Assembly: GCF_002295115.1 (NCBI RefSeq)
Contig: NZ_NSFV01000001.1
Coordinates: 434,001-498,000, forward strand
Direction: 5' to 3'
Length of the DNA: 64,000 nt
DNA from: Mesorhizobium sp. WSM4311
Lineage (GTDB): Bacteria; Pseudomonadota; Alphaproteobacteria; Rhizobiales; Rhizobiaceae
Part shown: piece by piece, positions 41,444 to 50,845 of the stretch
How positions within the stretch are numbered: position 1 is the stretch's first letter
How the letters are laid out: every line of letters begins with the position of its first letter
The notes under the pieces: generated by a model
What the model was told of the DNA's origin: nothing
Databases searched by the model: none
Seen by the model: the letters and a program-made list of their open reading frames with translations, nothing else
Program-made: the position numbers and the translations under genes

Positions 41444-44429
41444 GCATGCGGGTCCCTTCCGGATCGTAGAAATGGTTGGAGACGATCTCGACCGGTCCGA
41501 ACCTATTGCGCAACGGATCGGAGACATGGGCACGCGTGCCGTGCCTGGCCTTGCCGGCCTGGACCAGCGCCAACGCGATGTGCTTGCCGAGTGCCGGCGA
41601 ATAGCAGCAGGCGGTGATGTGACCAATCGAGCCGTGCGGATTGGTCTCGTCCAACGCCTCGACAATGTGCGCGCCGCCATTTAGCGGCCGGTTGTCGAGC
41701 GCGATCAGGCCGACCAGTTCCAACCGGTCGGACGCGATCAGTCCTTCGCGGTCCATCATCGCCGAGCCGATGAACGGCTTCTTCTTCGACAGCATCCAAT
41801 CGAGATGCAGGTCACGCGCCGTGGTGCGGCCGTCGATCTCGGCACCGGTGACATGGCCCTTCTCGATGCGCATCGTGCCCAGCGCCTCGAGCCCGTAGGC
41901 GACCAGCCCGAACGGCTTGCCGGCTTCGATCAGCGCTTCCCAGACATGGATGCCGTGGCCGGCGCCGGAATAGACCTCGAAGGCCATTTCGCCGGAGAAG
42001 GAAAGCCGGCAGATCATCACCGGCACGCCCGCTATCTGGCCATGGACGATGCCCATGAAGGGCAGTGTCGCATTGTCGACCGCGGTGCCGGTGACGCAGG
42101 CGGCGAGGATCTGCCTGGCTTTCGGGCCGCCGATCGCCGCACCCGCCCATTCGTCGGTCACCGAGGTGACGTGGACCTTGAGGTCGGGCCAGATCACGTC
42201 GAGGAAGTATTCAAGATGCTGCATCACCTTGCCGGCATTGGCCGTGGTGGTGGTCATCAGAAAATCCTGTTCGCCCAGTCGCCAGGTGGTGCCGTCGTCG
42301 AAGGCGAAGCCGTCCTCACGCAGCATCAGCCCGTAGCGCGCCTTGCCGACGGCGAGCGTCGAAAACATGTTGGTATAGACGCGGTCGAGAAACGCTGCGG
42401 CATCGGGGCCCTGCACGGCGATCTTGCCCAGTGTCGAGACATCGACGATGCCGGCACTTTCGCGCGTCGCCTTGGCTTCGCGCACATAGGCCTGCTCGAT
42501 CGTTTCGCCTGAAAGCCCGTAGATCATCGGCCGGTACCAGAGGCCGGCGGAATACATGGTCGCGCCATTGGCGACATGCCAGTCATGCATCGGCGTCAGC
42601 CGTTCCGGCTTCAGGTCGCCAAAGCGCTCCGCCGCCAGCGAGCCGATCGACACCGGCGCGAAGGGCGGACGGAAACGCGTCGTGCCGACTTCCGGGATCG
42701 GCTTGCCCAGCGCCTCGGCCATGATGGCCAGGCCGGGAACATTGGAGCTCTTGCCCTGGTCGGTGGCCATGCCGAGCGTGGTGTAGCGCTTGAGATGCTC
42801 TACCGAGACGAAGCCTTCGCGGTGCGCCAGCCGGACATCCTCCGCCGTCACGTCATGCTGGAAGTCGACAAAGCTCTTGCCCTTGGCCCTGATCTCGAAG
42901 ACAGGCGCCGGATCGGGATCTCCGTGGACGGCTTCGACCGTGGGCAATGCCGCCGGCGTGCTCGTTCCACCGGCCGCCGCAAGGCCGGCGGCGCGGCCTT
43001 CGGCGATCGCCTCGGCCGTGGAAAAACTGCCGGTAAAAGCGCCGGCCCCGATCCATTGCTGCGCCGGCTTCGGCGGCAGGAAGGCCTGGCGTGCGGCATT
43101 CCATTCCGCTTTGGCGCCGGCCTGGCTGGCCAGATGGATGGTCGGCGACCAGCCGCCCGACATCAGCAGGCAGTCGGCATGGATGCTGCGCTCATCGCCG
43201 GTGAGCGCGCCAGTGACCATGTCGAAACGCTGCACCTTGACGCCGGAGAGCGCCTTGCCGCCCTCGGTGGCGACGACGGCGTGGCCGGCAAAGATCTCGG
43301 CCTCGGCCTCCGTGGCCAGCTTGCGCATCTCTGGCGAAAGCTCGGACCTGACGTCGGCGATGGCGACGATCGCCGCACCGGCCTTCTTCAGGGCGATGGC
43401 CGCGCGATAGGCGCTGTCATTGTTGGTGAACAGCGCGATCCGCTCGCCCGGCAGCACGCCGAACTCGTTGGCATAGCGCTCCGCCGCATGCGCCAGCATC
43501 ACGCCCGGTCTGTCATTGCCCGGGAAGACCAATGGCCGTTCGAAGGCGCCGGTGGCCAGCACCACGGATCTGGCACGGATCGCCCAATAGCGATGGCGCG
43601 GTTCGCCCTTGGCGGGTTGTTCCTTGTGGTCGCTGACGCGTTCGAGCGCGGCAAGCGTGTTGTTGTCGTAGTAGCCCCATACCGTGGTGCGCGGCAAAAG
43701 CCGGACGTTGTCGCGGCCTTCGAGCTGGGTGACGGTGCGCCGCGCCCAATCGGCGGCCGGCGCGCCATCGATGGTTTCGTTCGACCAGTTGGTCGAGCCG
43801 CCAAAACGCGGCTCGAGATCGGCCAGCATGACGCGCGCGCCCTGATCGGCGGCTGCCTTGGCGGCCATCAGGCCGGCCGGCCCGGAGCCGACCACCAGCA
43901 CGTCGCAAAAGGCGTTCATGCGTTCGTAGTGGGCGGGATCCTTCGCTGATCCGGCACTGCCGAGACCAGCGGCACGGCGGATGAAGTGCTCGCAGAACAT
44001 CCAGAAGCGCGTGCCTTTCAGCGGACCGATCACCGGCCCCATGAAGGTCTTGTAGTAGAAGCCGGCCGACAGGATCTTGCCGCCGAGCTGGTTGACGGCA
44101 TGGATGTCCCAGGCCAGCGAAGGGAAGCGGTTCTGGCTGATCGCCACCAGCCCGTCATGGATCTCGACCATGGTCGCTGGAATGTTAGGCTCGCGCACCT
44201 CGCCCTTCAGCACCGTCACCAGCGCATTGGGCTCCTCCACGCCCGCGGTCAGCAGGCCGCGCGGACGGTGGTATTTGAACGAGCGGCCGAAAAGCGTGAC
44301 GCCCTTGGCCAGGAGGGCTGAGGCCAGCGTGTCGCCGGCATGGCCGGTATAGGCAACGCCGTCGAAGCTGAAGCGAATCGTCTTCAGCCGGTCGATGCGG
44401 CCGCCAGTGTCGGTGCGGCGCGGGCTCAT
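41436..44429 (-). CDS. soxA: Sarcosine oxidase subunit alpha
   Basis: The largest subunit of the four-part sarcosine oxidase that converts sarcosine, tetrahydrofolate and oxygen to glycine, methylene-tetrahydrofolate and hydrogen peroxide. It has 997 residues. The N-terminus (RIDRLKTIRFSFDGVAYTGHAGDT) is a ferredoxin-like domain, followed by an NAD-binding fold with LVVGSGPAGLMAAKAAAD, and the C-terminal GcvT-like folate domain from about residue 600 (ESAGIVDVSTLGKIAVQGPDA). It overlaps soxD at its start by four bases and soxG at its end. Confidence 0.94.
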   Translation of the reverse strand: MSPRRTDTGGRIDRLKTIRFSFDGVAYTGHAGDTLASALLAKGVTLFGRSFKYHRPRGLLTAGVEEPNALVTVLKGEVREPNIPATMVEIHDGLVAISQNRFPSLAWDIHAVNQLGGKILSAGFYYKTFMGPVIGPLKGTRFWMFCEHFIRRAAGLGSAGSAKDPAHYERMNAFCDVLVVGSGPAGLMAAKAAADQGARVMLADLEPRFGGSTNWSNETIDGAPAADWARRTVTQLEGRDNVRLLPRTTVWGYYDNNTLAALERVSDHKEQPAKGEPRHRYWAIRARSVVLATGAFERPLVFPGNDRPGVMLAHAAERYANEFGVLPGERIALFTNNDSAYRAAIALKKAGAAIVAIADVRSELSPEMRKLATEAEAEIFAGHAVVATEGGKALSGVKVQRFDMVTGALTGDERSIHADCLLMSGGWSPTIHLASQAGAKAEWNAARQAFLPPKPAQQWIGAGAFTGSFSTAEAIAEGRAAGLAAAGGTSTPAALPTVEAVHGDPDPAPVFEIRAKGKSFVDFQHDVTAEDVRLAHREGFVSVEHLKRYTTLGMATDQGKSSNVPGLAIMAEALGKPIPEVGTTRFRPPFAPVSIGSLAAERFGDLKPERLTPMHDWHVANGATMYSAGLWYRPMIYGLSGETIEQAYVREAKATRESAGIVDVSTLGKIAVQGPDAAAFLDRVYTNMFSTLAVGKARYGLMLREDGFAFDDGTTWRLGEQDFLMTTTTANAGKVMQHLEYFLDVIWPDLKVHVTSVTDEWAGAAIGGPKARQILAACVTGTAVDNATLPFMGIVHGQIAGVPVMICRLSFSGEMAFEVYSGAGHGIHVWEALIEAGKPFGLVAYGLEALGTMRIEKGHVTGAEIDGRTTARDLHLDWMLSKKKPFIGSAMMDREGLIASDRLELVGLIALDNRPLNGGAHIVEALDETNPHGSIGHITACCYSPALGKHIALALVQAGKARHGTRAHVSDPLRNRFGPVEIVSNHFYDPEGTRMHG

Positions 44430-44722
44430 GCCTTGTCCTCCGCCTTGCGGCGCGCGGCCGAGGCATGATCGCCGCGCACGAAGGCGACGCTCGAAATCTC
44501 ATGCGTCAGCGTGTTGCGCACGACGCGCAGATGCGCGCGGCAACCGCCGGAATGCTGCCAGATCTCATTGTGGTCGCCGGCCGGATTCAGCCGGTCGTAG
44601 ACATAGGCGTTCCACGCCTCGAAATTCTGCGAGGCCGGGTCGGGACGTTCGCGGTTGCCGTCACCCTGATAGGTAAATTCGATGACGTCGCGCGGGCCGC
44701 AATAGGGACAGGTGATCAACAT
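44426..44722 (-). CDS. soxD: Sarcosine oxidase subunit delta
   Basis: A 98-residue zinc-binding subunit. The N-terminal MLITCPYCGPRDVIEFTYQG gives the CPYCG pair, and the later HSGGCRAHL completes the zinc site. It lies 24 bases after soxB and overlaps soxA, the usual BDAG order. Delta is required for complex formation with alpha and beta. Confidence 0.94.
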   Translation of the reverse strand: MLITCPYCGPRDVIEFTYQGDGNRERPDPASQNFEAWNAYVYDRLNPAGDHNEIWQHSGGCRAHLRVVRNTLTHEISSVAFVRGDHASAARRKAEDKA

Positions 44723-44746
44723 CGGATTTTCCTAATGCAGCCTTGC

Positions 44747-46006
44747 TTAGTGAAGTCTGGGGTTCGCGCCCTGGCCCTTGTCGTCGATGACTAGGCCGCG
44801 GTGGAAGCGATCGAGGGTAAACGGCGCGTTGAAATCGTGTGGCTCATCCTTGGCGATGGTCCAGGCAAAGGTCCAGCCGGAGGCCGGCGTCGCCTTGAAG
44901 CCGCCATAGCACCAGCCGCAGTTGAGATACATGCCGGGCAGGGGACCGGTTGTGATGATCGGCGAACCGTCCATCGACATGTCGCAGACACCGCCCCACG
45001 AACGCAGCATGCGCACACGCGCAAGGCCCGGAAACAGTGCCAGCATCTCGCTCATCACCTCGTCGACGATGGGCAAGTTGCCGCGCTGCGCGTAGCTGTT
45101 GTAGCCGTCGATATCGCCGCCATAGACAAGGCCGCCCTTGTCGGACTGCGACATATAGAAATGGCCCATGCCGAAGGTCACGACCGTGTCGATGAAGGGC
45201 TTGAGCGATTCCGTCACGAAAGCCTGCAGCACATGGCTCTCGATCGGCATCGTTTCGACGCCGGCCAACCGCATGACGCGTCCGGTGCTGCCGGCCACGG
45301 CGACCGCCACCTTCCTGGCCCTGATGTCGCCGCGCGACGTGGTGACGCCGATGACGCGATCGCCATCGCGCAGGAAGCCGGTGACCTCGCAATTCTCGAT
45401 GATGTCGACGCCGCGCCGGTCGGCGCCGCGCGCATAACCCCAGGCCACCGCATCGTGACGGGCGGTGCCGGCGCGCCGCTGCATCAGGCCGCCGACCACC
45501 GGAAAACGTGCATCGCTGGAGATATCGAGCGCCGGGATCAGGCGTTTGATCTGCGCCGGCGTCATCAGTTCGGCATCGACGCCGAGATGGCGCATGGCAT
45601 TGCCGCGCCTGGCATAGTCGTCGAACTGCGCCGGCGTGTGCGCCAGGTTCAGGCAGCCGCGCTGCGAGAACATGACGTTGTAATTGAGTTCGTGCGACAG
45701 GCCTTCCCACAGCTTCATCGAATGTTCGTAAAAGCGGGTGTTGGCGGGCAGCAGATAGTTCGAGCGCACCGCCGTGGTGTTGCGGCCGACATTGCCCGAG
45801 CCGAGCCAGCCCTTTTCCAGCACGGCGACGTTGGTGATTCCGTGCTCCTTGGCCAGATAATAGGCGGTCGCCAGCCCGTGACCGCCGCCACCAATGATGA
45901 TGACGTCATAGGAAGCCTTCGGGTCCGGCTTGCGCCAGGCCGGCTTCCAGTCCTTGTTTCCCTTGAGCGCGTTCGCGAGCAGCGAAAAGGCCGAGTACTC
46001 TGCCAT
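44747..46006 (-). CDS. soxB: Sarcosine oxidase subunit beta
   Basis: The flavin subunit in which sarcosine is oxidised, 419 residues. The FAD motif is VIIIGGGGHGLATAYYLAKEHG, and His184 in ARHDAVAWG is the likely covalent FMN site by analogy with Corynebacterium. The C-terminal catalytic region includes SWGGVCDMSMDGSPII and NCGWCYGGFKATPASG. Starts at 46006, 46009 and 46015 are all in frame; 46006 gives the normal family opening MAEYSAFSLL. It is the first gene of soxBDAG and divergent from the mechanosensitive channel with 204 bases between. Confidence 0.94.
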   Translation of the reverse strand: MAEYSAFSLLANALKGNKDWKPAWRKPDPKASYDVIIIGGGGHGLATAYYLAKEHGITNVAVLEKGWLGSGNVGRNTTAVRSNYLLPANTRFYEHSMKLWEGLSHELNYNVMFSQRGCLNLAHTPAQFDDYARRGNAMRHLGVDAELMTPAQIKRLIPALDISSDARFPVVGGLMQRRAGTARHDAVAWGYARGADRRGVDIIENCEVTGFLRDGDRVIGVTTSRGDIRARKVAVAVAGSTGRVMRLAGVETMPIESHVLQAFVTESLKPFIDTVVTFGMGHFYMSQSDKGGLVYGGDIDGYNSYAQRGNLPIVDEVMSEMLALFPGLARVRMLRSWGGVCDMSMDGSPIITTGPLPGMYLNCGWCYGGFKATPASGWTFAWTIAKDEPHDFNAPFTLDRFHRGLVIDDKGQGANPRLH

Positions 46007-46210
46007 CATTGTCATCCGGTTCGGGCGATGCGGCAGACTATAGAGCAGGCTGCATCCGCAAAGCCAATATTGCGCCATGGCCTTTCGACTGGCCGACGCT
46101 CGGATCGCGATCGGATCGCCATCGGATGCGACGGCTTGCCCCACGATATGGCCGTCTTTATCAAGGACAGGCTTTTTAAATGCCTTTGCCGCCGTGAGTC
46201 GCCTATAGTC

Positions 46211-48700
46211 ATGCTTTTGAGATTGCTTCGCCTCATTTTGGTTTTCACGCTGGTCATTTCGGCGTCGCCTTCGTTCGAGGCGATGGCGCAGGCGCTTGGC
46301 CAGGGCTCCATCGGCCTGGTCACTGATCAGCAGAAAGTCATCCAGGGCCTGACGGCCAAGACCGACGATCTCGAGAAGAAAATCCAGCAGGACGCCGAGG
46401 ACGATGCCTCGCTCGTGGATATCCGTCTGCAACTTGAGGATCTGTCGCGAGCGGCACTGACCAGTGCGCTGGCGTTTCGCTCGCGCCTCACCGACATCAA
46501 CAATCGCATCGAGGTGCTCGGCCCGCCGCCGGCAGCGGGCCAGCCGCAGGAGCCCGACATCGTGACCGGCGAGCGCCAGGCGCTGGCGTCGGAAAAGGCC
46601 GAGATCAACTCGGTCGTCGCCAGCGCGCAGAACCTGTCGATCCGCATCAGCGGGCTGGTCGACAAGATCGGCAACATGCGCAGCGCGCTGTTCCGCAACC
46701 TTTTGACCAAGCGCTACGTGCTGTCGGACGCGCTGAGCCCGCAGGTCTTCTCCGACGCCCAGGAGGAATACGCCAACTTTTACAAGGCGGTGTCGTCCTG
46801 GCTGAGCTTCGCGTTCAAGTTCAAGTTCCAGGCCATCCTGGCGGCAACCTTCGTGGCGCTCGGCCTGGCGCTGGTGCTGCTGGTCGGTGGCCGGCGGCTG
46901 TTCGGGCGGGTGTTCGAGGCCGATCCCGCCAACGAGGACCCGTCCTATCTCAGCCGTCTGTCGGTGGCCTTCTGGTCTACCATGCTGCCGACCCTGGCGG
47001 TCGGCGTATTCCTCGCCTCCACGGTGTTCTTTTTCAATTATTACAATGTGTTGCGCGGCGACATCGGAGTCTTTCTGAATGCCCTGGCAACCGCCATCGG
47101 GGTGATCTTCTGCGTCAACCGGCTGACCAATGCCGCGCTTGAGCCGCAACTGCCGAACTGGCGCCTCATCCCGGTCGAAACCGGCGCGGCGCGCTGGCTG
47201 GTGCGCCTGTCGACCGCCATGGCGGTCGTCATCAGCGTCAACACCTTCCTGTCTGTCGTCAACGACAAGATGGGCTCGCCGCTGTCGCTGACCATCGCGC
47301 GCAGTTTCGTCGCCACCATCGTCGTCGGCATCATCCTGATCCTGATGGCCATGCTGCGGCCGTTCAGGGCACGCGACGGAAGCTGGCGGCCCTGGCCGGC
47401 ATGGCTGCGCTATCTGGCGCTGGCGCTTGGACTGTTCACCATCATCGCCGCGCTGCTTGGCTATATCGGCCTTGCCCTGTTCGTCTCGCTGCAGGTCGTG
47501 GTCACCGGCACGGCGCTGATCACCGCCTATATCGGCTTCCTGTCGGCGCGGGCGATCGGCGAGGAAGGGGCGTTCGCCAACACCACGGTCGGGCGCTGGC
47601 TGTCGACCCATTCCAGCTACGAGGACACGGCACTCGATCAGCTCGGCCTCGTCGTCAGTGTTGCCATCAACCTGTTGATAGTGCTGGTTTTCCTGCCGCT
47701 TATCCTGCTGATGTGGGGGTTCCAGCCCGGCGACATCCAGGCCTGGGCCTACAAGCTGGCGACCGGGATCAATATCGGTTCCGTGACGATTTCGGTCACC
47801 GGCATCCTTTCGGGCATCGTCGTCTTCATCATCGGCTATTTCCTGACGCGATGGTTCCAGGGCTGGCTCGACGGCTCGGTGATGGCGCGCGGCAAGGTCG
47901 ATACCGGCGTGCGCAACTCGATCCGGCTGGCCGTCGGCTATGCCGGCGTGGCGCTGGCGGGGCTGGTCGGCATATCGGCGGCGGGCATTGATCTTTCCAG
48001 CCTCGCTCTGGTCGCCGGTGCCCTTTCCCTGGGTATCGGTTTCGGCCTGCAGAATGTCGTCTCCAACTTCGTCTCCGGCCTGATCCTTTTGGCCGAGCGG
48101 CCGTTCAAGGTCGGCGACTGGATCGTCGCCGGCGACGTCAGCGGCACAGTCAAGAAGATCAGCGTGCGCGCCACCGAGATCGAGACTTTCCAACGGCAGT
48201 CGGTGATCCTGCCCAATTCAAACCTGATCAACAACGCCGTCGGCAACTGGACGCACCGCAACAAGCTCGGCCGTGTCGAGATCAAGGTCGGCGTCGCCTA
48301 TGGCAGCGACGTCAAGCAGGTGCATGCCATGCTGCTGGAAATCGCGCGCAGCCATGCGATGGTGCTTAAGAACCCGGAGCCCTTCGTGCTGTTTTCCAAT
48401 TTCGGCGCGGCCGCGCTGGAGTTCGAAATCCGCGTGTTCCTGGCCGATATCATGAACGGCAGCGTCGTGCAGAACGACATTCGTTTTGCCGTGCTGGAGA
48501 CATTCAACGACCAGCATATCGAGATCCCGTCGACGCCGCGCGCTGTCGTCGAGGTGAACAAGCCCAAGGCCTGGCCAACCGACGACGACAAGATCGAAGC
48601 CGACTTCGCCGAACAGGAACAGGCGAAGGTGGAAGCCGCGGCCGAAGCGAAAAGGCTCGCCAAATCCGGACGCAAGGCGCGCAAGCCCGATCCCAGCTAG
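46211..48700 (+). CDS. DUF3772 / mechanosensitive (MscS) channel protein
   Basis: A large inner-membrane channel of 829 residues. The signal peptide (MLLRLLRLILVFTLVISASP) leads into a periplasmic DUF3772 domain with a heptad-like helix (residues about 40-160). About eleven membrane helices follow, the last before the MscS core. The core has ALVAGALSLGIGFGLQNVVSNF, the pore-lining helix with Gly/Ala packing, and the beta domain ERPFKVGDWIVAGDVSGTVKKISVRATEI. The C-terminus ends with a charged, Ala-rich tail. The reading frame is open for 1400 bases upstream, opposite soxB, but the signal peptide marks the start. It should relieve osmotic pressure on hypoosmotic shock. Confidence 0.9.
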   Translation: MLLRLLRLILVFTLVISASPSFEAMAQALGQGSIGLVTDQQKVIQGLTAKTDDLEKKIQQDAEDDASLVDIRLQLEDLSRAALTSALAFRSRLTDINNRIEVLGPPPAAGQPQEPDIVTGERQALASEKAEINSVVASAQNLSIRISGLVDKIGNMRSALFRNLLTKRYVLSDALSPQVFSDAQEEYANFYKAVSSWLSFAFKFKFQAILAATFVALGLALVLLVGGRRLFGRVFEADPANEDPSYLSRLSVAFWSTMLPTLAVGVFLASTVFFFNYYNVLRGDIGVFLNALATAIGVIFCVNRLTNAALEPQLPNWRLIPVETGAARWLVRLSTAMAVVISVNTFLSVVNDKMGSPLSLTIARSFVATIVVGIILILMAMLRPFRARDGSWRPWPAWLRYLALALGLFTIIAALLGYIGLALFVSLQVVVTGTALITAYIGFLSARAIGEEGAFANTTVGRWLSTHSSYEDTALDQLGLVVSVAINLLIVLVFLPLILLMWGFQPGDIQAWAYKLATGINIGSVTISVTGILSGIVVFIIGYFLTRWFQGWLDGSVMARGKVDTGVRNSIRLAVGYAGVALAGLVGISAAGIDLSSLALVAGALSLGIGFGLQNVVSNFVSGLILLAERPFKVGDWIVAGDVSGTVKKISVRATEIETFQRQSVILPNSNLINNAVGNWTHRNKLGRVEIKVGVAYGSDVKQVHAMLLEIARSHAMVLKNPEPFVLFSNFGAAALEFEIRVFLADIMNGSVVQNDIRFAVLETFNDQHIEIPSTPRAVVEVNKPKAWPTDDDKIEADFAEQEQAKVEAAAEAKRLAKSGRKARKPDPS

Positions 48701-48823
48701 GGTCGGTTCCCCGTCAGCGCATTGCCGCCCCGCATCATATCGTGCCGGCCAGCGAAAATGACAGGGTCGGGCGTATGATTGCAGACAGGCCAAAACCAAT
48801 TGCGGCATGAATGCGGCATTCAG

Positions 48824-48851
48824 TTGCGGTTCAGCTTCCATCTCATATAAG
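48824..48851 (+). promoter_or_regulatory. Predicted promoter of the small periplasmic protein
   Basis: TTGCGG at 48824-48829 and TATAAG at 48846-48851 with a 16-base spacer. Transcription would start near 48858, after the alternative ATG at 48857, which supports translation from the ATG at 48920. TTCAG occurs twice nearby (48819 and 48831). Confidence 0.45.
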
Positions 48852-48919
48852 CTCCCATGCAAAGGGCGAAAATGCCTTGCGAAATGCAACAGAGGCGGTG
48901 GGAACACCGATATTGCAAC

Positions 48920-49183
48920 ATGTGGAAGTCTCTCGTCGCTGCCGTGGCCTTGCTTGCCGTGAGCGGCTCGGCCCATGCCGCCAGCGCGGTCAACAAGGAC
49001 GCCGAGACCCGCACGCTGGTCGTGACGGAAGGCGGCAGCAAGACCGAGCTTGCGCTGGCCGGTGGTGAAACCGTCGAATTCTGCCAGAACGGCTGCTTCG
49101 TCACCTTGCCGAACGGTGACCTTGAAGCCCTGACCGGCTCGGAAACCGTCGAAATCTCGGGCGGCGTCGCCCGCATCAAGTAA
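48920..49183 (+). CDS. Small secreted protein of unknown function
   Basis: An 87-residue protein with a strong signal peptide (MWKSLVAAVALLAVSGSAHA), leaving a mature part of about 65 residues rich in Thr, Gly and Glu with one Cys pair (FCQNGCF). The pair may form a disulfide. The later residues alternate hydrophobic and polar, which suggests a small beta fold. The ATG at 48920 is chosen since it gives the signal peptide; ATGs at 48857 and 48884 are in frame but give no signal. A terminator follows. I know no function; the gene stands alone. Confidence 0.75.
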   Translation: MWKSLVAAVALLAVSGSAHAASAVNKDAETRTLVVTEGGSKTELALAGGETVEFCQNGCFVTLPNGDLEALTGSETVEISGGVARIK

Positions 49184-49201
49184 CCCAGGCGCCATGATTG
49201 G

Positions 49202-49228
49202 AAAGGCCGGGCATTTGCTCGGCCTTTT
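49202..49228 (+). terminator. Rho-independent terminator after the small secreted protein
   Basis: AAAGGCCGGGC, loop ATTT, GCTCGGCCTTT, then TTAT: an 11-bp stem with one G-T pair and a short T tract, 18 bases after the stop codon. It lies before the glycan cluster at 49410. The other 180 bases of the gap show no gene. Confidence 0.8.
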
Positions 49229-49409
49229 ATCGTTTCCGGTAGCTGTTGTTTAACAATGACGCCGGAAATACCGCCGCAGCAGCCGCCTGCAACCAGGCGT
49301 TTTAACGTTCGCTGCGCCATACCCCGCTATACCAGCGTCAAGACGCCGAAAAGCGGCGCTCAACGGGTTTCCGGCGTTCCGGATCATAGGCTGGCAGGGC
49401 AGGACGGGC

Positions 49410-50843
49410 ATGGATGCGCGGTCGGACAGGAACGCAATACCGCTTGCGGTCGATCTCGACGGCACGCTGATCGCGACCGACCTGTTGTGGGAAGGCATGT
49501 TCCTCCTCCTCAAGAAGAACCCGCTCTATATCTTCCTGGTGCCGTTCTGGGCCGCCGCCGGGCTGGCGCGGCTGAAGCAGGCGATCGCACAGCGCATCGA
49601 TATCGACCCCGCGACGCTGCCCTATCGCGCGCCGCTGCTCGACCGGCTGCGCGCCGAGCACGGCGAAGGCCGCAAGATCGTGCTGGCGACCGGTACGCCG
49701 CGCAAATTCGCCGACGCCATATCGGCCCATCTCGGCATTTTCGACCGTGTGCTGGCGACCGACGGCCTCGACAATCTCACCTCCGGCAAGAAGCGCGCCT
49801 CGCTGATATCAGCTTATGGCGATGGCGGCTTCGACTATGCCGGCAACAGCCGTCATGATCTCCAGGTCTTCGACGCCGCGCGCAATGCAATCGTCGTCGC
49901 GCCCGACCGTCATGCGGCGCGCTGGCAGGCAGCGCATGGCGCCGAAACCATGCCGGCGCCAAGGCCGACCTTGCGGACCATCATCAAGATGCTGCGCGTG
50001 CATCAGTGGCTGAAGAATTCGCTGATCGCCGTGCCGATGGTGCTGTCGCACGAATATTTCAACACCAACATGATCTGGGAATGCCTGCTGGCGTTCGTCT
50101 CGTTCAGCGCGGTGGCGTCGGCGATCTATATCCTCAACGATTTTTTCGATCTGGCGCTCGACCGCAAGCATGTCACCAAGTGCAACAGGCCGTTCGCCAG
50201 CGGTGCGCTGTCGATCCCGTTCGGTCTGGGCGCCATCGCGGTGCTGCTGACGATCGGCGTCGGTACCGGGCTGTTCCTGTCGCCTGAATTCCTGGCCGTG
50301 CTTGGCGGTTACATGGTCGTCACGACGGCCTATTCGCTATCGTTCAAGCGCATGCTTCTGGTCGATGTGCTGACGCTTGCCGGCCTCTACACGATCCGAG
50401 TGATCGCCGGTGCGGCCGCGACCGGCGTCGCCGTCTCGTTCTGGCTGCTCGCCTTCTCGATCTTCTTTTTTCTTTCGCTGGCGCTGGTGAAACGCTTCGT
50501 CGAACTGCGCACAACTGCCATTCCGCCCGGCGAACGTATTGCCGGGCGCGGTTATCGCACGGAAGACCAGGAGATCGTCGCCCAGGCAGGCATGGCCTCT
50601 GCCTTCTCCTCGGCGCTGGTTCTGGCGCTCTACATGGACAGTGTCGCGGTGCGCGAGCTTTACCCGCATCCGTGGCTGATCTGGCCGCTGCCGCCCATCG
50701 TGCTTTACCTCACCATGCGCGTCTGGATCCTGGCGCGCCGCGACGAGATGAATGACGACCCGGTCGTCTTCATCATCCGTGACTGGCGCAGCCAGATCGT
50801 GGTGCTGATCGGCGCTGTGCTGCTGGTCATCGGGGGTTGGTAG
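49410..50843 (+). CDS. HAD phosphatase-UbiA prenyltransferase fusion (decaprenyl-phosphate phosphoribosyltransferase-like)
   Basis: A 477-residue bifunctional protein. Residues 1-185 form a HAD-type phosphatase with DLDGT at 15-19 and VLATGTPRKFADAI. Residues from about 190 form a UbiA-type membrane prenyltransferase with about nine helices and the signature NDFFDLALDRKHVTKCNRP (Asn243, Asp244, Asp247, Asp251). This signature is that of the polyprenyl-phosphate phosphoribosyltransferase group (Rv3806c, and Azorhizobium NoeC). A fusion would do both steps, attaching phosphoribose and removing the phosphate. A DprE1-like oxidase follows after two bases, which supports the assignment. Confidence 0.87.
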   Translation: MDARSDRNAIPLAVDLDGTLIATDLLWEGMFLLLKKNPLYIFLVPFWAAAGLARLKQAIAQRIDIDPATLPYRAPLLDRLRAEHGEGRKIVLATGTPRKFADAISAHLGIFDRVLATDGLDNLTSGKKRASLISAYGDGGFDYAGNSRHDLQVFDAARNAIVVAPDRHAARWQAAHGAETMPAPRPTLRTIIKMLRVHQWLKNSLIAVPMVLSHEYFNTNMIWECLLAFVSFSAVASAIYILNDFFDLALDRKHVTKCNRPFASGALSIPFGLGAIAVLLTIGVGTGLFLSPEFLAVLGGYMVVTTAYSLSFKRMLLVDVLTLAGLYTIRVIAGAAATGVAVSFWLLAFSIFFFLSLALVKRFVELRTTAIPPGERIAGRGYRTEDQEIVAQAGMASAFSSALVLALYMDSVAVRELYPHPWLIWPLPPIVLYLTMRVWILARRDEMNDDPVVFIIRDWRSQIVVLIGAVLLVIGGW

Positions 50844-50845
50844 GC

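Noticed and set aside
44801..46210. Open frame on the plus strand leading into the MscS channel gene, giving a 1299-codon reading frame
   Set aside because: The upstream part lies opposite soxB and is a GC-rich shadow; the signal peptide at 46211 marks the true start.
46016..48193. Open frame on the minus strand upstream of soxB, giving a 1148-codon reading frame
   Set aside because: It is opposite the MscS gene, low in hydrophobic structure and full of Arg, Asp and Gln as shadows of GC-rich genes are; SoxB proteins start at MAEYSAF.
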